DNA of 64,000 nt from Xiphydria camelus (Eukaryota > Arthropoda > Insecta > Hymenoptera > Xiphydriidae): NCBI GenBank assembly GCA_963678675.1, contig OY783195.1, forward strand, positions 5,528,001-5,592,000. The letters run 5' to 3'. The notes under the pieces were generated by a model. That model was not told the DNA's origin. It was given only the letters and a program-made list of their open reading frames with translations, and searched no databases. This document shows, piece after piece, positions 1 through 12,800 of this stretch (positions are counted from its first letter, which is position 1; each line of letters starts with the position of its first letter). Position numbers and translations under genes: made by a program.

Positions 1-16
1 GGTATAAATTGTTTAC

Positions 17-3000
17 TTCGAAGGTACAATTTGACAGGTGTCCAGTACGACGACCAAAAGCGCGGGATCTCTCTCCAGAGCTATGGATAAGAGCAGGCTC
101 TCGCAAATGGCGTCTTTTCTCAGAAATTTTTCAGGCGCGTCTACGGAGAGCATGTAGCTCTCCTGCATTTTAAACCCGTGACCGGCGAAGTAAAATAAAC
201 CTAGAATAATGGAAAAAAATCGTATATATACCGCATTACGCGCGGCATTAGGTGCGGGGTTAGGACACATTTGAAAAAAATTGTTTAATTTATTCTCTCC
301 AGTCGTTTCGTTACCGTATGCACCTCGCGACAAGGCGTCGCAAAATATTTTCATGGCGTTTCGCATTTGGACGGACGTCAAGTTCGCGAAACATATGACT
401 TTGAATCCAATTTGGCTCAAGAGTCGTGCGATTTTAGCCGCGTCACTTTTAGGCGTTCGCAATCGATCGAGATTTTCATATTCGTCGTTTGCGATCAATA
501 GCGCTATCTTTGCAGCGGCTTTCTGACGCGGCAGCTCCAGCTAAATCAATTCAAATCGAACGCGAATGATTACGGGGATCGAGTCGACGCCGAACTACGC
601 GTATCCAGGGTTGCCACAGATTTTGATTTAAAAAATTCCCCGACTTTTCCAAGTTTTCCACGGCAGAAATTGCATTTTTTCCATACCGTTTAATAGACTT
701 ATAAAAACACTTCGGAAGAGTGAAAAAAGTATTCATTAACGGTCTGGAATATAATACAATGTAAAGAAGCATAACGTCAGTGTCATGACAATATGTCGTG
801 TCTCCGAATTTGCTCAAAAATGACATTCGCGCGCTCGAATCGATGATGACAAGAAGGTGTTAAATACGAGTCATATTTTTACAAAATATAAACTATATTA
901 TTGCTCGCATTGCAAAAGTCTCAAAAATTCTATGCATATTTATGCTGTCGCAAAACATTGGTTAAATACTCATTAGGAATAATGTATTGAAAATTAATAT
1001 TACATCAATATATCAATAAACGGCGCGACGTTCTTTTTTCAAGAAATTTTATTAAAATTCCCCGACTTTTTCTGGTTTTCAAGGTCTGTGGCAACCCTGG
1101 TATCGTTTTTTTGCCGTATTCTCTTACCACGAGAGAGCTTTCCCGCGTGTACATTTCGCTTATTGGGTTGAATACGTAGCACCGATATTTGCCCTCATCC
1201 TCGGCAACGAAACTATCTATCTGAAGTAAACGCTTCGATCACGATATGCAAATAAACGGTAGCGCGATGCTACTTACGCGCAGCGTGTTTGAAGTACAGC
1301 CGTTCAATCTCGTATTACCGCGGTACCATTGATATCTCGGCTCCGGATGACCCTCGGCCTTACAACTCAAAGTAATAGATTTGCGTTCCCCGATCTCTGT
1401 ATACGGAAGCGGTTGTTCCTTGATAGCAACAGGGGTAGACTTGACTTTAACGCGCAGCGCTTCGGAAACTAGTCGCGTCGTTAAGCGTCCGTCGCGACTG
1501 GTCTGAGTAACATTACATCTGTACTCTCCTTCTAGAGCAGGGCTAAGAAACGTTACCGATTCGCGAGCGATAACTTTTACGCAATCTTTTCCCTGGTGAA
1601 AATGTCGTCTATAATTTCTCAGAAATTGCACAGAATTTCTCCAAAAAAAAGTAATTTTGGAGAAATTTCTAGAAAAGCAGAAAAACTGAGGAATTTTTTA
1701 AAATCCTGAAGAGCTGAGAAATTGAAAAAAAAAAAAAAGTGTCAAGGAAATTCTGAAAGATTATGTTTGATTTTTTCCGATAAATGTGTCAGGAATAAAT
1801 TTCGAGGAACCGAGTTCCGAATTTTTCCGAAAAATTCGGAGAAAATCGTGGAATTTCTGAAGAAGCTAAAGAAAAGAATTTCAAAGAAATTTCGAAAACC
1901 TTGAGTGTTTTTTTTTTATAAATTCATAAGACTTGTGTAAGAAAAAGTTGAAAATAGTCTGTCAGACATTTTGAAAAACAGCTGTTTTTCTGGAAATTCA
2001 CAGCAATTCTGAGTGACTGTCCAAAATTTTTCAAAAAATTTCTAAATATATCTGAAATATCTCTGAAAAACGTCCGAAATCTGGCAGAAATTCAGAGAAA
2101 GTATTGGAAAATTTAGGAGAAATGCTAGGTAATTTGTTGACAAATTATGACAAATTCTGGAATGTATTTTCACCAGGGTTACGTGTATTCTTACCTCGTC
2201 ACTAGGATACTCAGTTGATTCTTATTTTCACCCGTCAGCTCTACGTTATCTCTGTACCATTCATATTTAGGCGGAGGCAAACCTGTTGCCACACAGGACA
2301 TGCGTAAATGTTCTCCGAGGGCAACTTCCAACTCCTCGTCACCAATTTTACAATTAGGCTGCTCGACAATGGCCAACGGTTCTGTGTAAAGGATCAGAAG
2401 AGTAAGAATACCCTGAATGGATGCGAAACGGAAAACGAGGAATATTCACCCGTGCGAAAGATGGATAAGACGTTGTGCGACCCGCAACTCTCCAGTAACG
2501 TACAGAGAATGCCGAGGGTGCACATTCTGGCGCTCAATTCGATCAATAACCTTTCCGCCGGCGTACCATTGCCTTCCTGTGTCAACGATCGAATCCATGA
2601 CGCACTGGAAGTAAAGTAACTCTATAAGTCTGCTCTCGTTATCTACACTTGCTACATTTTCCAGAAAAGTGTAGATTTTCATTGGCTTGTAAAAATACTG
2701 ACCAAAGAGAACTACTCCCGGCGTCACGGTTTCTGTCGTTGGAGACATTTTAAAATGTCATTTTTAAACATATCAGCCAATAAATAATTAATTACCATGC
2801 TCTCATTAGCTACGGCGGCGTTTGCTCTGGTTAGTGAAAGCATGGGAATTGATTACTCATTGGTTGACGCTGGGAGTACACTTTTCTGAAAAGAGGGTAG
2901 CGAGTGTACTTCATGAGAACGTCGTCGAGGTTACGAGAGTAAAGAGAAGATAGATACCCGAGGCCTACGAGCTCGGCAAGACGTTCGGCGAGGGGAATCC

Positions 3001-3091
3001 AGCGCGATTCTTTGTTCAATTCGTCGACTAATTCTCGATACGTCGTGGCCGGTAGATGCTCAACAGGTGCATCCTCGTCGAACGTGCACAT
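17..3091 (-). CDS. MALT1: MALT1-like paracaspase (death domain, two Ig domains, paracaspase), 3' end cut by window edge
   Basis: Seven phase-consistent exons on the minus strand: 3091-2880, 2604-2450, 2381-2195, 1608-1278, 1220-1128, 540-315 and 200-17. The first two encode a helical death-domain-like region (TYRELVDELNKESRW, then LGILCTLLESCGSHNVL). The next three encode two Ig domains with the usual C...W...YxC pattern (LRMSC, YEWYR, EGEYRC; ITLSC, YQWYR, GKYRC). The last two encode the paracaspase fold, starting KIALLIANDEY, with catalytic His in YFAGHG and catalytic Cys in VVLDTC. This domain order is that of MALT1, a protease and scaffold in CARD-BCL10-NF-kB signalling; that role is inferred from the family. 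The start is placed at the ATG at 3091; an in-frame ATG at 3139 is also possible. The donor at 2880 (GTACTC) is weak, and the acceptor at 1608 lies inside a transposon end. The gene continues left of base 17. Confidence 0.82.
605..1100. mobile_element. MITE with 16-bp terminal inverted repeats, in a MALT1 intron
   Basis: CCAGGGTTGCCACAGA at 605-620 is repeated in inverse at 1085-1100, and TAT flanks both ends (602-604 and 1101-1103). The inside is AT-rich with no convincing ORF. It sits in the intron between the exons at 1220-1128 and 540-315. The element has no transposase, so it is non-autonomous; its superfamily is not assigned. Confidence 0.8.
1591..2178. mobile_element. AT-rich MITE with CCCTGGTGAAAAT termini, overlapping a MALT1 splice acceptor
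   Basis: CCCTGGTGAAAAT at 1591-1603 is inverted at 2166-2178. The interior is rich in short GAAATTTC-like palindromes and carries no ORF. On the gene strand the element fills nearly the whole intron from 2194 to 1609, and the best phase-compatible acceptor lies inside its terminal region. No clear target duplication is visible. Confidence 0.7.
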
Positions 3092-3829
3092 GGCAACTAC
3101 GGCGATACACCATCGGCGACGGAAAGAGGATACTGACATAGATACCTACTGATCGAGAGGACGAGCCTTCGATTACAGTACCTAGAGAGAGAGTTCCGAT
3201 TATTCGAGGTTTCGTATTATCCAAAGTAAATATACTCCCTCCCTCCAACTACCTCGGATAAACGGAACTCCGTTGTACTACTACGCGAAACGAGGAATTA
3301 GTCATCGATCGACGTAATAGCAACGAGGAAAAAAACGCAAAAAATATAGCAGCGACTACGACACGCATAAATGACGAGCGTTCGTTCGCGAACTCATATT
3401 TTTGGAAAAAGAAAGTTCGGTCCCAGAGCTCGACGTTTTCAAAACTCGCACACGAGCCCCGTAACTCCGCCGATAACGCAGAAGCATTCCCGGGCGAAAC
3501 GCGCGACGACTGTCTCTCGCAACCGCTTTCGCGAGATCGAAGAGGAACGCTGGCCTTTCGGAACGCTCCGCCAGCGGAATACCGCATGCATCGCGGGAGT
3601 GCACTGGGTGGGGAACCGCGGGCACCAATGAGCTCGTGAAAAACAGTTTATGCGCGATGCGCGTGGCGCGCTGCGCCGCGTAATCTTGCGTATATCAGTG
3701 AACGCCTGTCCATCCAGAAGGCAGTGGCACGTTCCTCCGAAATTTAAGAACCCTTATTTGTGCTATCGGTGCGAAAGAACGCGAGGAACGGTGTACAGTT
3801 GCGAGTTAAAAATCCAGTGCCGAGCCATC
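3092..3829. promoter_or_regulatory. Shared head-to-head upstream region of MALT1 and CRTC
   Basis: The MALT1 start (3091, minus) and the CRTC start (3830, plus) point away from each other across about 740 bp. The stretch is CpG-rich and must hold both 5' UTRs and both promoters unless a UTR intron moves them. ORFs here are short and overlap on both strands, as expected for CpG-rich noncoding DNA. No TATA box or initiator could be placed with confidence. Bidirectional use is inferred from the layout. Confidence 0.5.
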
Positions 3830-6800
3830 ATGGCGAACCCTCGGAAATTCAGTGAAAAGATCGCCCTGCAGAACCAGAAAGAAGCGGAGGAGACGGCCAA
3901 GTTCGAGGCGATCATGAGGGAGGTTTCCGATGTCACGAACAGAGTAAGAGAATCCAACAGTTTTCGCTGGGACACGTCGCGAGTACCGTCCAACCCGGAC
4001 GTTAAAACGTAAACAACGAGTGCTCCTCATTGCGCCGTGAGTGTGTCGCGCGTAGACGTGGGTGTGCGTTTCCGACGACGCACGCACGCGGTGCCACGAG
4101 CGTGTATGGACGTTTTTCGCGTTCCTCCAGCGTTAATACGGAGTACACGCGGAATATCCCCGGGAGACGAGGAAAGGGCGAGTGACTTCGGCGGGAAACG
4201 AATGCGTAGCTCCGCGAGATCTTCGACGTTGTCGGGTTCCGCGTTTGCGTTCGATCGCACGCGACACTTGTACGCGTACGGAACACGTACACATGCTCGA
4301 GGCATGCGATCGAACGAATGAACGAACGTACGTTTGCTCGCTGCTCGAAACGAATGGTTTGACATCCGCGCCGCGATTACCGCGGCACGTGTGACCGCCA
4401 CTCCGGTTCAGGCCTCCTTCTCCCCCTGTGACCTGGCCTGACTGAGAACGAACCGTCGCACTACGTAGCTCCGCGCGAACGGACGGGAGGGCCGTCGAAT
4501 TATGCGAAATCAATTGAAAACGCTGTTTCTCGACGACGATTCCTGACTCCCCCCTCCTTTTTTCGGACGCCTTTCTTCCACCCAGCATCTACGCGACGCG
4601 GATGGGTCGGTTGATCGGGCGATTTGCTCCTAATTTGCTCACCGACTACCGCGGGGACGAATCGATCGCGGGTCAACGCATTCGATCGCTCTGGCGTCTC
4701 CTCGCTCGTTTTTTCTTATCTAACAAAGTAAACCACGACCGGAAAATCGAGTGGGAACGCGTCGTTTTGAAGGCGTCGCGCCGTTATCTCTTTCTAAACT
4801 TATCGAGCGGTTACACAAAAATATTGGCAATTCGTTCGTATCCTCGGGGAGTGTTTTGAAATTTTCAGAGTTCGAATTTTTCGATGACGGAAGTGCAGTG
4901 AAAATAGCCCTAGCTCTGCGGGGAAATCAAGGGTTGTTCGTACTCCTTCCGTTGCTCCGTTTTTCCCGTCGTATCGTCGGGAAATAGTCGTTCGTATATT
5001 CGGTGATATCGCGCGCTTTATTCGATCCATTTTATCGCCAAATCCAGGCATTTATTAGAGATAAGAAATTCACGGGGTCGTAAATCGATATCCGCGTATA
5101 CCACCAGCCTCCGTGATTTCTTTCGAACTGTGCACCGTGTGGGTCGCTATTTAATTCGGTGGCCGAATCGCGAATGCGAATCACGATCGAAGAGTTTCGA
5201 CGATAAACATTGCACGGTGCTCCGGATTATCGTCGACCCTTCGCAGCGATATGCGCGGAAGAGATTTTCGAAAATATAGGTCACGCGAATTCTCCGCGGT
5301 TTTACGACGAAATTCAATGACGTTTCGTGGAAAATGCTCGAGACGCGATGAGAAACACTTGAAATCGCTCCAAAATTTTCGATCGCACTCCCCCGTGGCA
5401 CGCGTACCGCGAAAAAAAAGGCACGACAAAATACCTCTCGCGTTGCGCGCCAATACAACGAACGGCGCACGCCCGGCATGAACGAATCGACTGGAAAACA
5501 TTGGGAAAACGTTATAATCGACACTTTCCACGAAGCTCGACCGCACGGCTTTACCCCGCGAGTGCGTACGGTGCCGTTTACGACGGCGGATGGCAACGCG
5601 TCGTGCGCGTACTTTCTCGCGCCGCGGGAAATCGCGATAAACGCGCAATTTCCACAGACGCTCGCGCGCGATAGATACATGCATAACGAGAAGAACGCGT
5701 TAAAGATACACGTACAAAAACACGGGAGGCTCGGCGAGCGTTCCGCTGTAACGGCAGAGGCTTTAAGGAGGTTCTATCGATAGAATTAACAGAGCGATTT
5801 TGATTAAATTCGATAAATCGATAAATATGAATGTTAGGACCCTCCGGTTAAATTTTTGTGACGATTCACCACCTTGTATAATAAATATAAAAAAGGAAAG
5901 CACTTCGCGTCTCGCCTCGTAGTATTTGGGGAGCGTGGATTCTTATAATTCTAAGATAGATTCTTTATTTTAAATGTGTCCTTTGGACGATTCAAGAAAT
6001 TATATTTTTATCAAAAATTCGAAAAAAAACATCATCTGTAACTTTTGAACGGCTGGTGCGATTTCGACAATTTTTATATCAGAATGTTTCGTTTTCCTTC
6101 CTCTACGAGTTCGCTAAATTTCGATGAAATCGAAACACGCAATCAAAAATGTAAAAAAAAATGGGGAAATTAGAAAACTTCTTTTGCAACAACTTTGCCG
6201 AAACTCAATCGATATTTTTTATCTATAAGTAGTTTTAATCGTAGTTTCAAGCTGCGTTCATCAAACTGACGAACATTTAAATCGCATGATCTGCTCATAA
6301 GTTATCGCAGAACGTAAAATTTCACTTTTTTTGTTGATAATTTTAAAACCGCTGAACCGATAGGGTTCAATCACAATACTAGACCACCCCACATATTACT
6401 GCAAAATTTGGCAAAGGAGGGGTACAAAATTTGCATGAAAATTTCGACGTTTTGAAGCAAATTCTTCAAAACAACTGCACAAAATTTGACCAAATTGTTG
6501 GTAAACCTTTGACTAAGTACCGTTAATTTTTCATCAACATTTCATGGAAATGGGATGAACCATTCTTAAGTTATTTTCCAAAAACTGCTAATTTTGGAGA
6601 TTAATCATTCTGTGATAACTTCAGAACACGGATGAACCAGCTTCATTGATAATTGAATCACAGATTCTTTCCACGAAACAAAAATTAAATGGTTGAGATT
6701 CGTTCATTAGTTTGAGATATATCCATTTAAATACATTTTGATAACGGACGGATGGACGGACAGACAGAAATTAGTAGTGTCCAAAGGACACTAAATATAC

Positions 6801-9800
6801 AGTTAAGAAATCATCTTAAAAATTGTACTAAAGGTTCATAATACTTATATTTGTCGAATTACTGAATTTGATCAAAATCGTTCTGTTAATTCTATTATCG
6901 AGAGGGAACCTCCTTAATGTCTCGCAAACGGTGTAACGCTTACGGCGCCTCTCTTTCGAGGGAAGGGAAAACTCATCGCACTTTCCCCCGACTTTCCCCG
7001 TCGCGCCTTTCGCCACGCGATGACTGGACTCGGAAACTCCGCGTTCTATTCGGACCCCGAAGCTTCGTCGTTGAAACTCGTTACATGCGGAGGGTGGGAC
7101 CAGGGATAAAGTTGATACGACCCCTGGCGTCGACCGTAGCGAGGGTTTAACCCTTCGAGTGCACACAGGTGTGAATTCGCACCAGCGCATTTTTTATAGC
7201 TGTAGAACTGATCTCAAAACAGATTCTGTCGAACTATCACCAAGGGGGAAAAAAGTAGGAACCCTCTTTTACGATTCCCATGTAAAGAAGTCATCATTAA
7301 TGCATCGACCTTCTCGGTACAACCAAAGGAAAGTTCAAGTCGGCGTGAATTCGTCGGATTAAATAATAGGCCGTTACAAAATTTCAAAAACTAAAAAAGC
7401 TGTGCGAATTCGCACCAATGCGCGCGTTGAAGTTCGCGAAGGATATGTGCACTCGAAGGGTCAAGGTTCGCGGGAGTACCGCGCGCGCGTCTTCCCTCGA
7501 CTCAACTCCGATCGACGATCTTACCTCGCTTCGCGCGACGCGCGCCACGTGGCCCGCGATGCTCTCGATACGGACACACGTGGGCTTCGATGGTCGCGGA
7601 AGTCGAGAAAAAATGTCTGCGTCGGATCGCCCGGCCCGCGATCGACGCGGAGCGTTGTTTATCGTCTCGTACGGCTAGTGTTGGTCGTCCTACGCCGACG
7701 TGGATATATTTTAAAACGCGCGCAATTATCATCTCGCGCGGTATTCTCGATAGTGCGGTCAACTCCGACGGAACGAAAATACTCGCGGAGATGCGTATTG
7801 TTTCTACGAACGGCTGGACTGTAAAGTGGAGTCGTTCGGGGGATCGTTTCGAGGCGGGCGGATCGTGATGTCGGTACTCGAATAGGTGCGCCGTCGAAGC
7901 GGACTGTAATCGTCGTTTTGTTTAAAAGCGTTCGTTCGTTCGTTCGTTCGTTCGTCGAGTCGTTTTAGGGAGACGAGAGAGAGAGAGAAGGGGGGAGAGA
8001 GATTGGATTTTCCCGAGAAGATAGGGAGAAAGGAATAGGTAGACCGCATCTTCCTTTACGAGCGAACCTTATCGGCCTATTCGTATATGTACTTCGGTGC
8101 ATGCGTGTGACGACCGCCCAACGCCGTGCGATCAAGAAGCTCGGTAGAGTTGCGCGCCAAATACACTTGCGTGTAGCGCGAGGCTCTGAGCCGGGTATGT
8201 CTATAGAAGAATTAGCAAATAACGAAACATTAATATCTTCATTCTTATAACATGCGTGAGAGTTTCACGAGCGAGAGACTCTATACCGATCGACGATCCG
8301 AAAAGCCCAACGAATTCAGGAATGCTCCATATTTGTGTCTCTCACTCTCTTTCTCTCTCTTTTCTCTTTCCGCTGCAGGAGTTTTTCCGTCTCATTCTTA
8401 TCTTTATCTTTCTCACCTTTCGCTTTGCTTCTTTCTAACCCGTAATCGTACCACCCCCGTCGAGTGAGTGTTTCCATCTCTTTTCCTCTCTCCCTTCCTC
8501 TCTTCATTCGTTCACGCTACCTCACTTAATTTGGGGGAAAATTGATAAAAGGCGATGAATTTGTTGATCCCTTAACGTTAATCTTTTGACTGTCCGGCGG
8601 TGCCGTGATTTTCGGGAAAAGCGTATCGAAGGTCCACGGAAAAAAAAAGTATCGTCGAACTAGCAAGCAAAATATTGCAGAAATATTTATTACACCAGCG
8701 ACAATTTTGATTGCCATCGCAGCACTGATACATTGCTATATGAAACAATATATTATTGCTAAATCATTATTGCCATATACCTACTCCAATTCCCGTACAA
8801 GAATTTATCGTTAGCCGAACAATAACGTTATTGTAAACTATTATTGCACTAGCAGCAATAACGATTGTTATCGAAGCTATAATATTGCTGTATGAAAGAA
8901 TATATTATTGCTATGAAGCGTATAGCTATTCTGCAAGATCCGAACAAGAAAATTATCGCCGATCTATCAATGAAATATTGCTCATATATTATAGCAATAT
9001 AATTGCTTAAAAACTGCAATATACATTTGGATAAGAAATATTGTAGAAATAACAACAATGCCTCGCAAACGGTTGAACAGATGGGCATTACACTTTATAC
9101 CATTTTTATTAGTCCCGGCAAGATCTGTAAATTTAGTAAGAATAAAAATAGCGCATTCCATTTAAAAAAGTATAGGTGACTTTCGTGTCTCCTAACTAAC
9201 TCGTCTCAGCAGATATCGCTGAAAGTATTAACGATATTTTTTTGTAGATCAATGTTAATAATTACGTATTGCTCAGAGACCTGGCAATAATTAATCGTTG
9301 CTGTATTTACCAATACTATATTGCTTCAACATGATGCAATAATTGAGAGCAAGGAAGTCAAATTTCATTACTCCAACGCTGTACAATAAAACATTGCTTC
9401 AACACGTTGCAATACCTCATCGCTCAAGTACTTAACAATCATATATTACTTCGATATCTTAGAACAATATATTGTTGCAATACTTAGCAATAGTGTGTTG
9501 CTTTTACATTTAGCAATCTTACACATTTTAGTATAACAATAAATACCGCTGATTAAGGAGGAGCAATATTGTATTGTTCGTCTAGCAATATTATTGCTAA
9601 TTTTTTGTCCGTGTCGAGAATGAGCTATTTCAGAATATCGTCATTTATCCTCTCTCTCTCCCTTTCTCTCTCTTTCTCTTTCTCTTCATATAACCCGCGC
9701 CCTAGTTTCCCTGGTCTCTGAACACGCGTTACCCCCGCCCAGGCAAGGAGCGTTAGGGTAGGTCGGGTGATGCGAAGGGTGAACGCGCGGGGCACGAGAC

Positions 9801-12800
9801 TCGTCGGAAAACGCTACAGCCGCGTTTCCACCGCGTATGCCCGTCGTACGCGCCAACACCCGACGTGGCGCAGACGACGCTCGCGCTCTCGCCGCCGCGG
9901 TCGCACGTGCTCTCGCAGCCAACCGATCCGTGCCGATAACGCGTGACGTACGCTCGCGCGCGACGCGATATCGAGACGGAGGAAATCGGCCCGCCTCCGC
10001 CGCGCGACGCGCCACGGAGGAGGCCCTTCTCGACGCAGGTGACACAGGGTGCCTTGTGATAAACTGCTTAGGTGGCGGGGGTGGCGGGGGTGGCATCGGC
10101 GAGCAGTTCGGTGGGCGCGAGCCCCACGGGGTCCGGCGTATCGGAGCCCCCGTTGTCCGTGAGGAGTGCCGGCGCTAGTCCCCCTCAGACCAGCGGGGAG
10201 CACCTCCGCATTAACCTGAGCAATCAGTTCAGGGTCGGAGGGTCCTTGCCCAACGTTAACAACAATGCGAACGACACCGAAAAAGATTCCTCTCCGAACT
10301 CCGTCGCTATCCACTCTGTCGAACTAAAGGTACTGATGTTTCGGCTTCTGATGTTTTTTCTTTTGCGCTGTTGGCCTTGCTGTCTTTTTCCGTTTGTCTA
10401 CCAGTTATCGAACGTGTCAGCCGCACCGTCACGATGCGTACGAATGAATGCATATGGGCCTGTATAGTTTTGTAGACATATCGTATACGCGTCGACCGGC
10501 ACACAACTTCCGCACCCCGCGAGCGACAACTGTCGAACGAAGCTTTTCGACCGGGAGATCTCGATTCGTCGCCGGAGGGCGAATCCCTCTCCTTGTTTTC
10601 CTCTTCTCTCCGAGAGCAGAAGGGAGGCGTTCCGTTGGGTCGCGTCGAAAAGCTTCGCCCTGGAAATACGCGTATCTTTATACAAAAGCGAGACGCGAGC
10701 GTATCCGTATCCCGGCACTGTCGTTTTTAATTGTAGTCCCACGTTGAATTTCCTCGAAAGGAGAGGTGGCAATTTGGAAAGCAGTTCCTTCCGAGTATAT
10801 TCGCGTGTACGCGTATGCGGCGGATACTCGAGTACCGCGGTTATCCGGTTCAAACGGTAATTTCACCGTTGTATAATAAATTAAGAAATCTCTCACACCG
10901 CCCGCGCAAACATGACGATTCGTTCAGATTTTTTCTTTATCTCGCACAACATCGCGCCGCACTCCCCGCTTAATTACTTACGTATATTTTTCGGTCGAGC
11001 ATTCGAAAGCTGCGCCGTACTCGAGCCGCGGCGTTTCCCCGCATTTGTGTTCTCATTCGCCCGCTTTGATCGTCCCGACGAATCCCGCTCGACGCACTGA
11101 CAATTAATTCTTATCGCACATATCGTTCCAGCATGTTTTCATTGTAACCGTTTTTTATTATTCACTGCTCGTGTACAATAAAGGAGAAACATTACTAACC
11201 TCTACATTTATTTCATTGTCACATTTCCTACAATAGGTCCATGTCCGTGCGCGTGTGCGCAGGTCTGTGCATCACGCGCGTGCCTTACGCGTGTAGACGG
11301 AAAAAAAAGTATCGTCGAACTAGCAAGAATAATATTGCAGAAATATTATTGCACTAGCAGCAATTGTGATTGCTATCAGAGCATTGATATTTTGCAATAT
11401 GAAAAAATATATCATCGCTAAATCACATTATTGCTAAACTCTATTACCAGAACAAGAAACTATCGTTGACGAAACCATAAAAATATTGCAGAAATATTTA
11501 TTGCACTAGCAGCAATTGTGATTGCCATTGTAGCACTGATACATTGCTATATGAAGAAATATACTATTGCTAAAGCATTATTGCTATGTACTCCAATTTT
11601 CGTACAAGAATTTATCGTTAGCCGAACAATAATAATATTGTAAACTATTATTGCACTAGCAGCAATAATAATTGTTATCGAAGCACTATAATATTGCTGT
11701 ATGAAAGAATATGTTATCGCTATGACACGTTATAGATATTCTGCAATACCCGAACAAGAAAATTATCGCCGATCTATCAATGAAATATTGCTGATATAAT
11801 ATATTAATATAATTGCTTTAAAAACTGCAATATACATTTGGATGAGAAATATTGTAGAAATAACAACAATGCCTTGCAAACGGTTGAACAGATGGGCATT
11901 ACACTTTATACCATTTTTATTAGTCCCGGCAAGATCTGTAAATTTAGTAAGAATAAAAATAACGCGTTCCATTTAAAAAAGTCTAAGTGACTTTCGTGTT
12001 GTGTAACTAACTCGTCTCAACAGATATCGCTGAAAGTATTAACGATATTTTTGTGTAGATCAATCTTAATAATTACGTATTGCTCAGAGACCTGGCAATA
12101 ATTATTAATCGTTGCTGTACTTACCAATACTATATTCCTTCAACATGTTGCAATAAATGAGAGCAAGGAAGTTAAACCTCATTACTCCAGCGCTTTGCAA
12201 TAAAATATTGCTTCGATATCTCAAAACAATATATTGTTGCAATGCTTAGCAATAGTGTGTTGCTTTTACATTTAGCAATGTTACAAATTTTAGTATAGCA
12301 AAAAATTCCGCTGGTTGAAGTGCAATATTTTATTGTTCGTCTAGCAATATTATCGCTAATTTTTTTTTCCGTGTAACACACGTTTACTCGTCACGTTCAT
12401 CGCGGCGCATCGCTCGCTCGGGTCACTGCATTTTTTACATGCCCGCGTCCACGGCACCGTTGTACGTTTTTATCTGCTAATCTGCGCTAATCAATCGCTT
12501 TGTTTACGTCGCGATTTGGAACGAAGCACATTCTCCCCGCGTACAGAGGAGAGAGAGAGAGCTGCACGGTTCCTCCTCGCCTCGCCGTGTCGGATACGGA
12601 TTACAGCAGGAACCATAACTAAAAAAAAAGATGTCCAGGCGAAGATTGATTTTTTCATCGTAACGGCGATCGACGAAAAATTGCCCGAATTCGCATACGC
12701 GTTCGACGAAGTTTAACTTACGTGCGGTGCACTCTTTTGGACGCACACTCCGGTGTTGTAGACCTTCTCGCAACCGTCGTCGCCTCCTGCAATGTACCCG

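Noticed and set aside
4027..5680. Many 100-180-codon ORFs on both strands
   Set aside because: They overlap each other in a CpG-rich, stop-poor intron and show no motif; typical shadows of composition.
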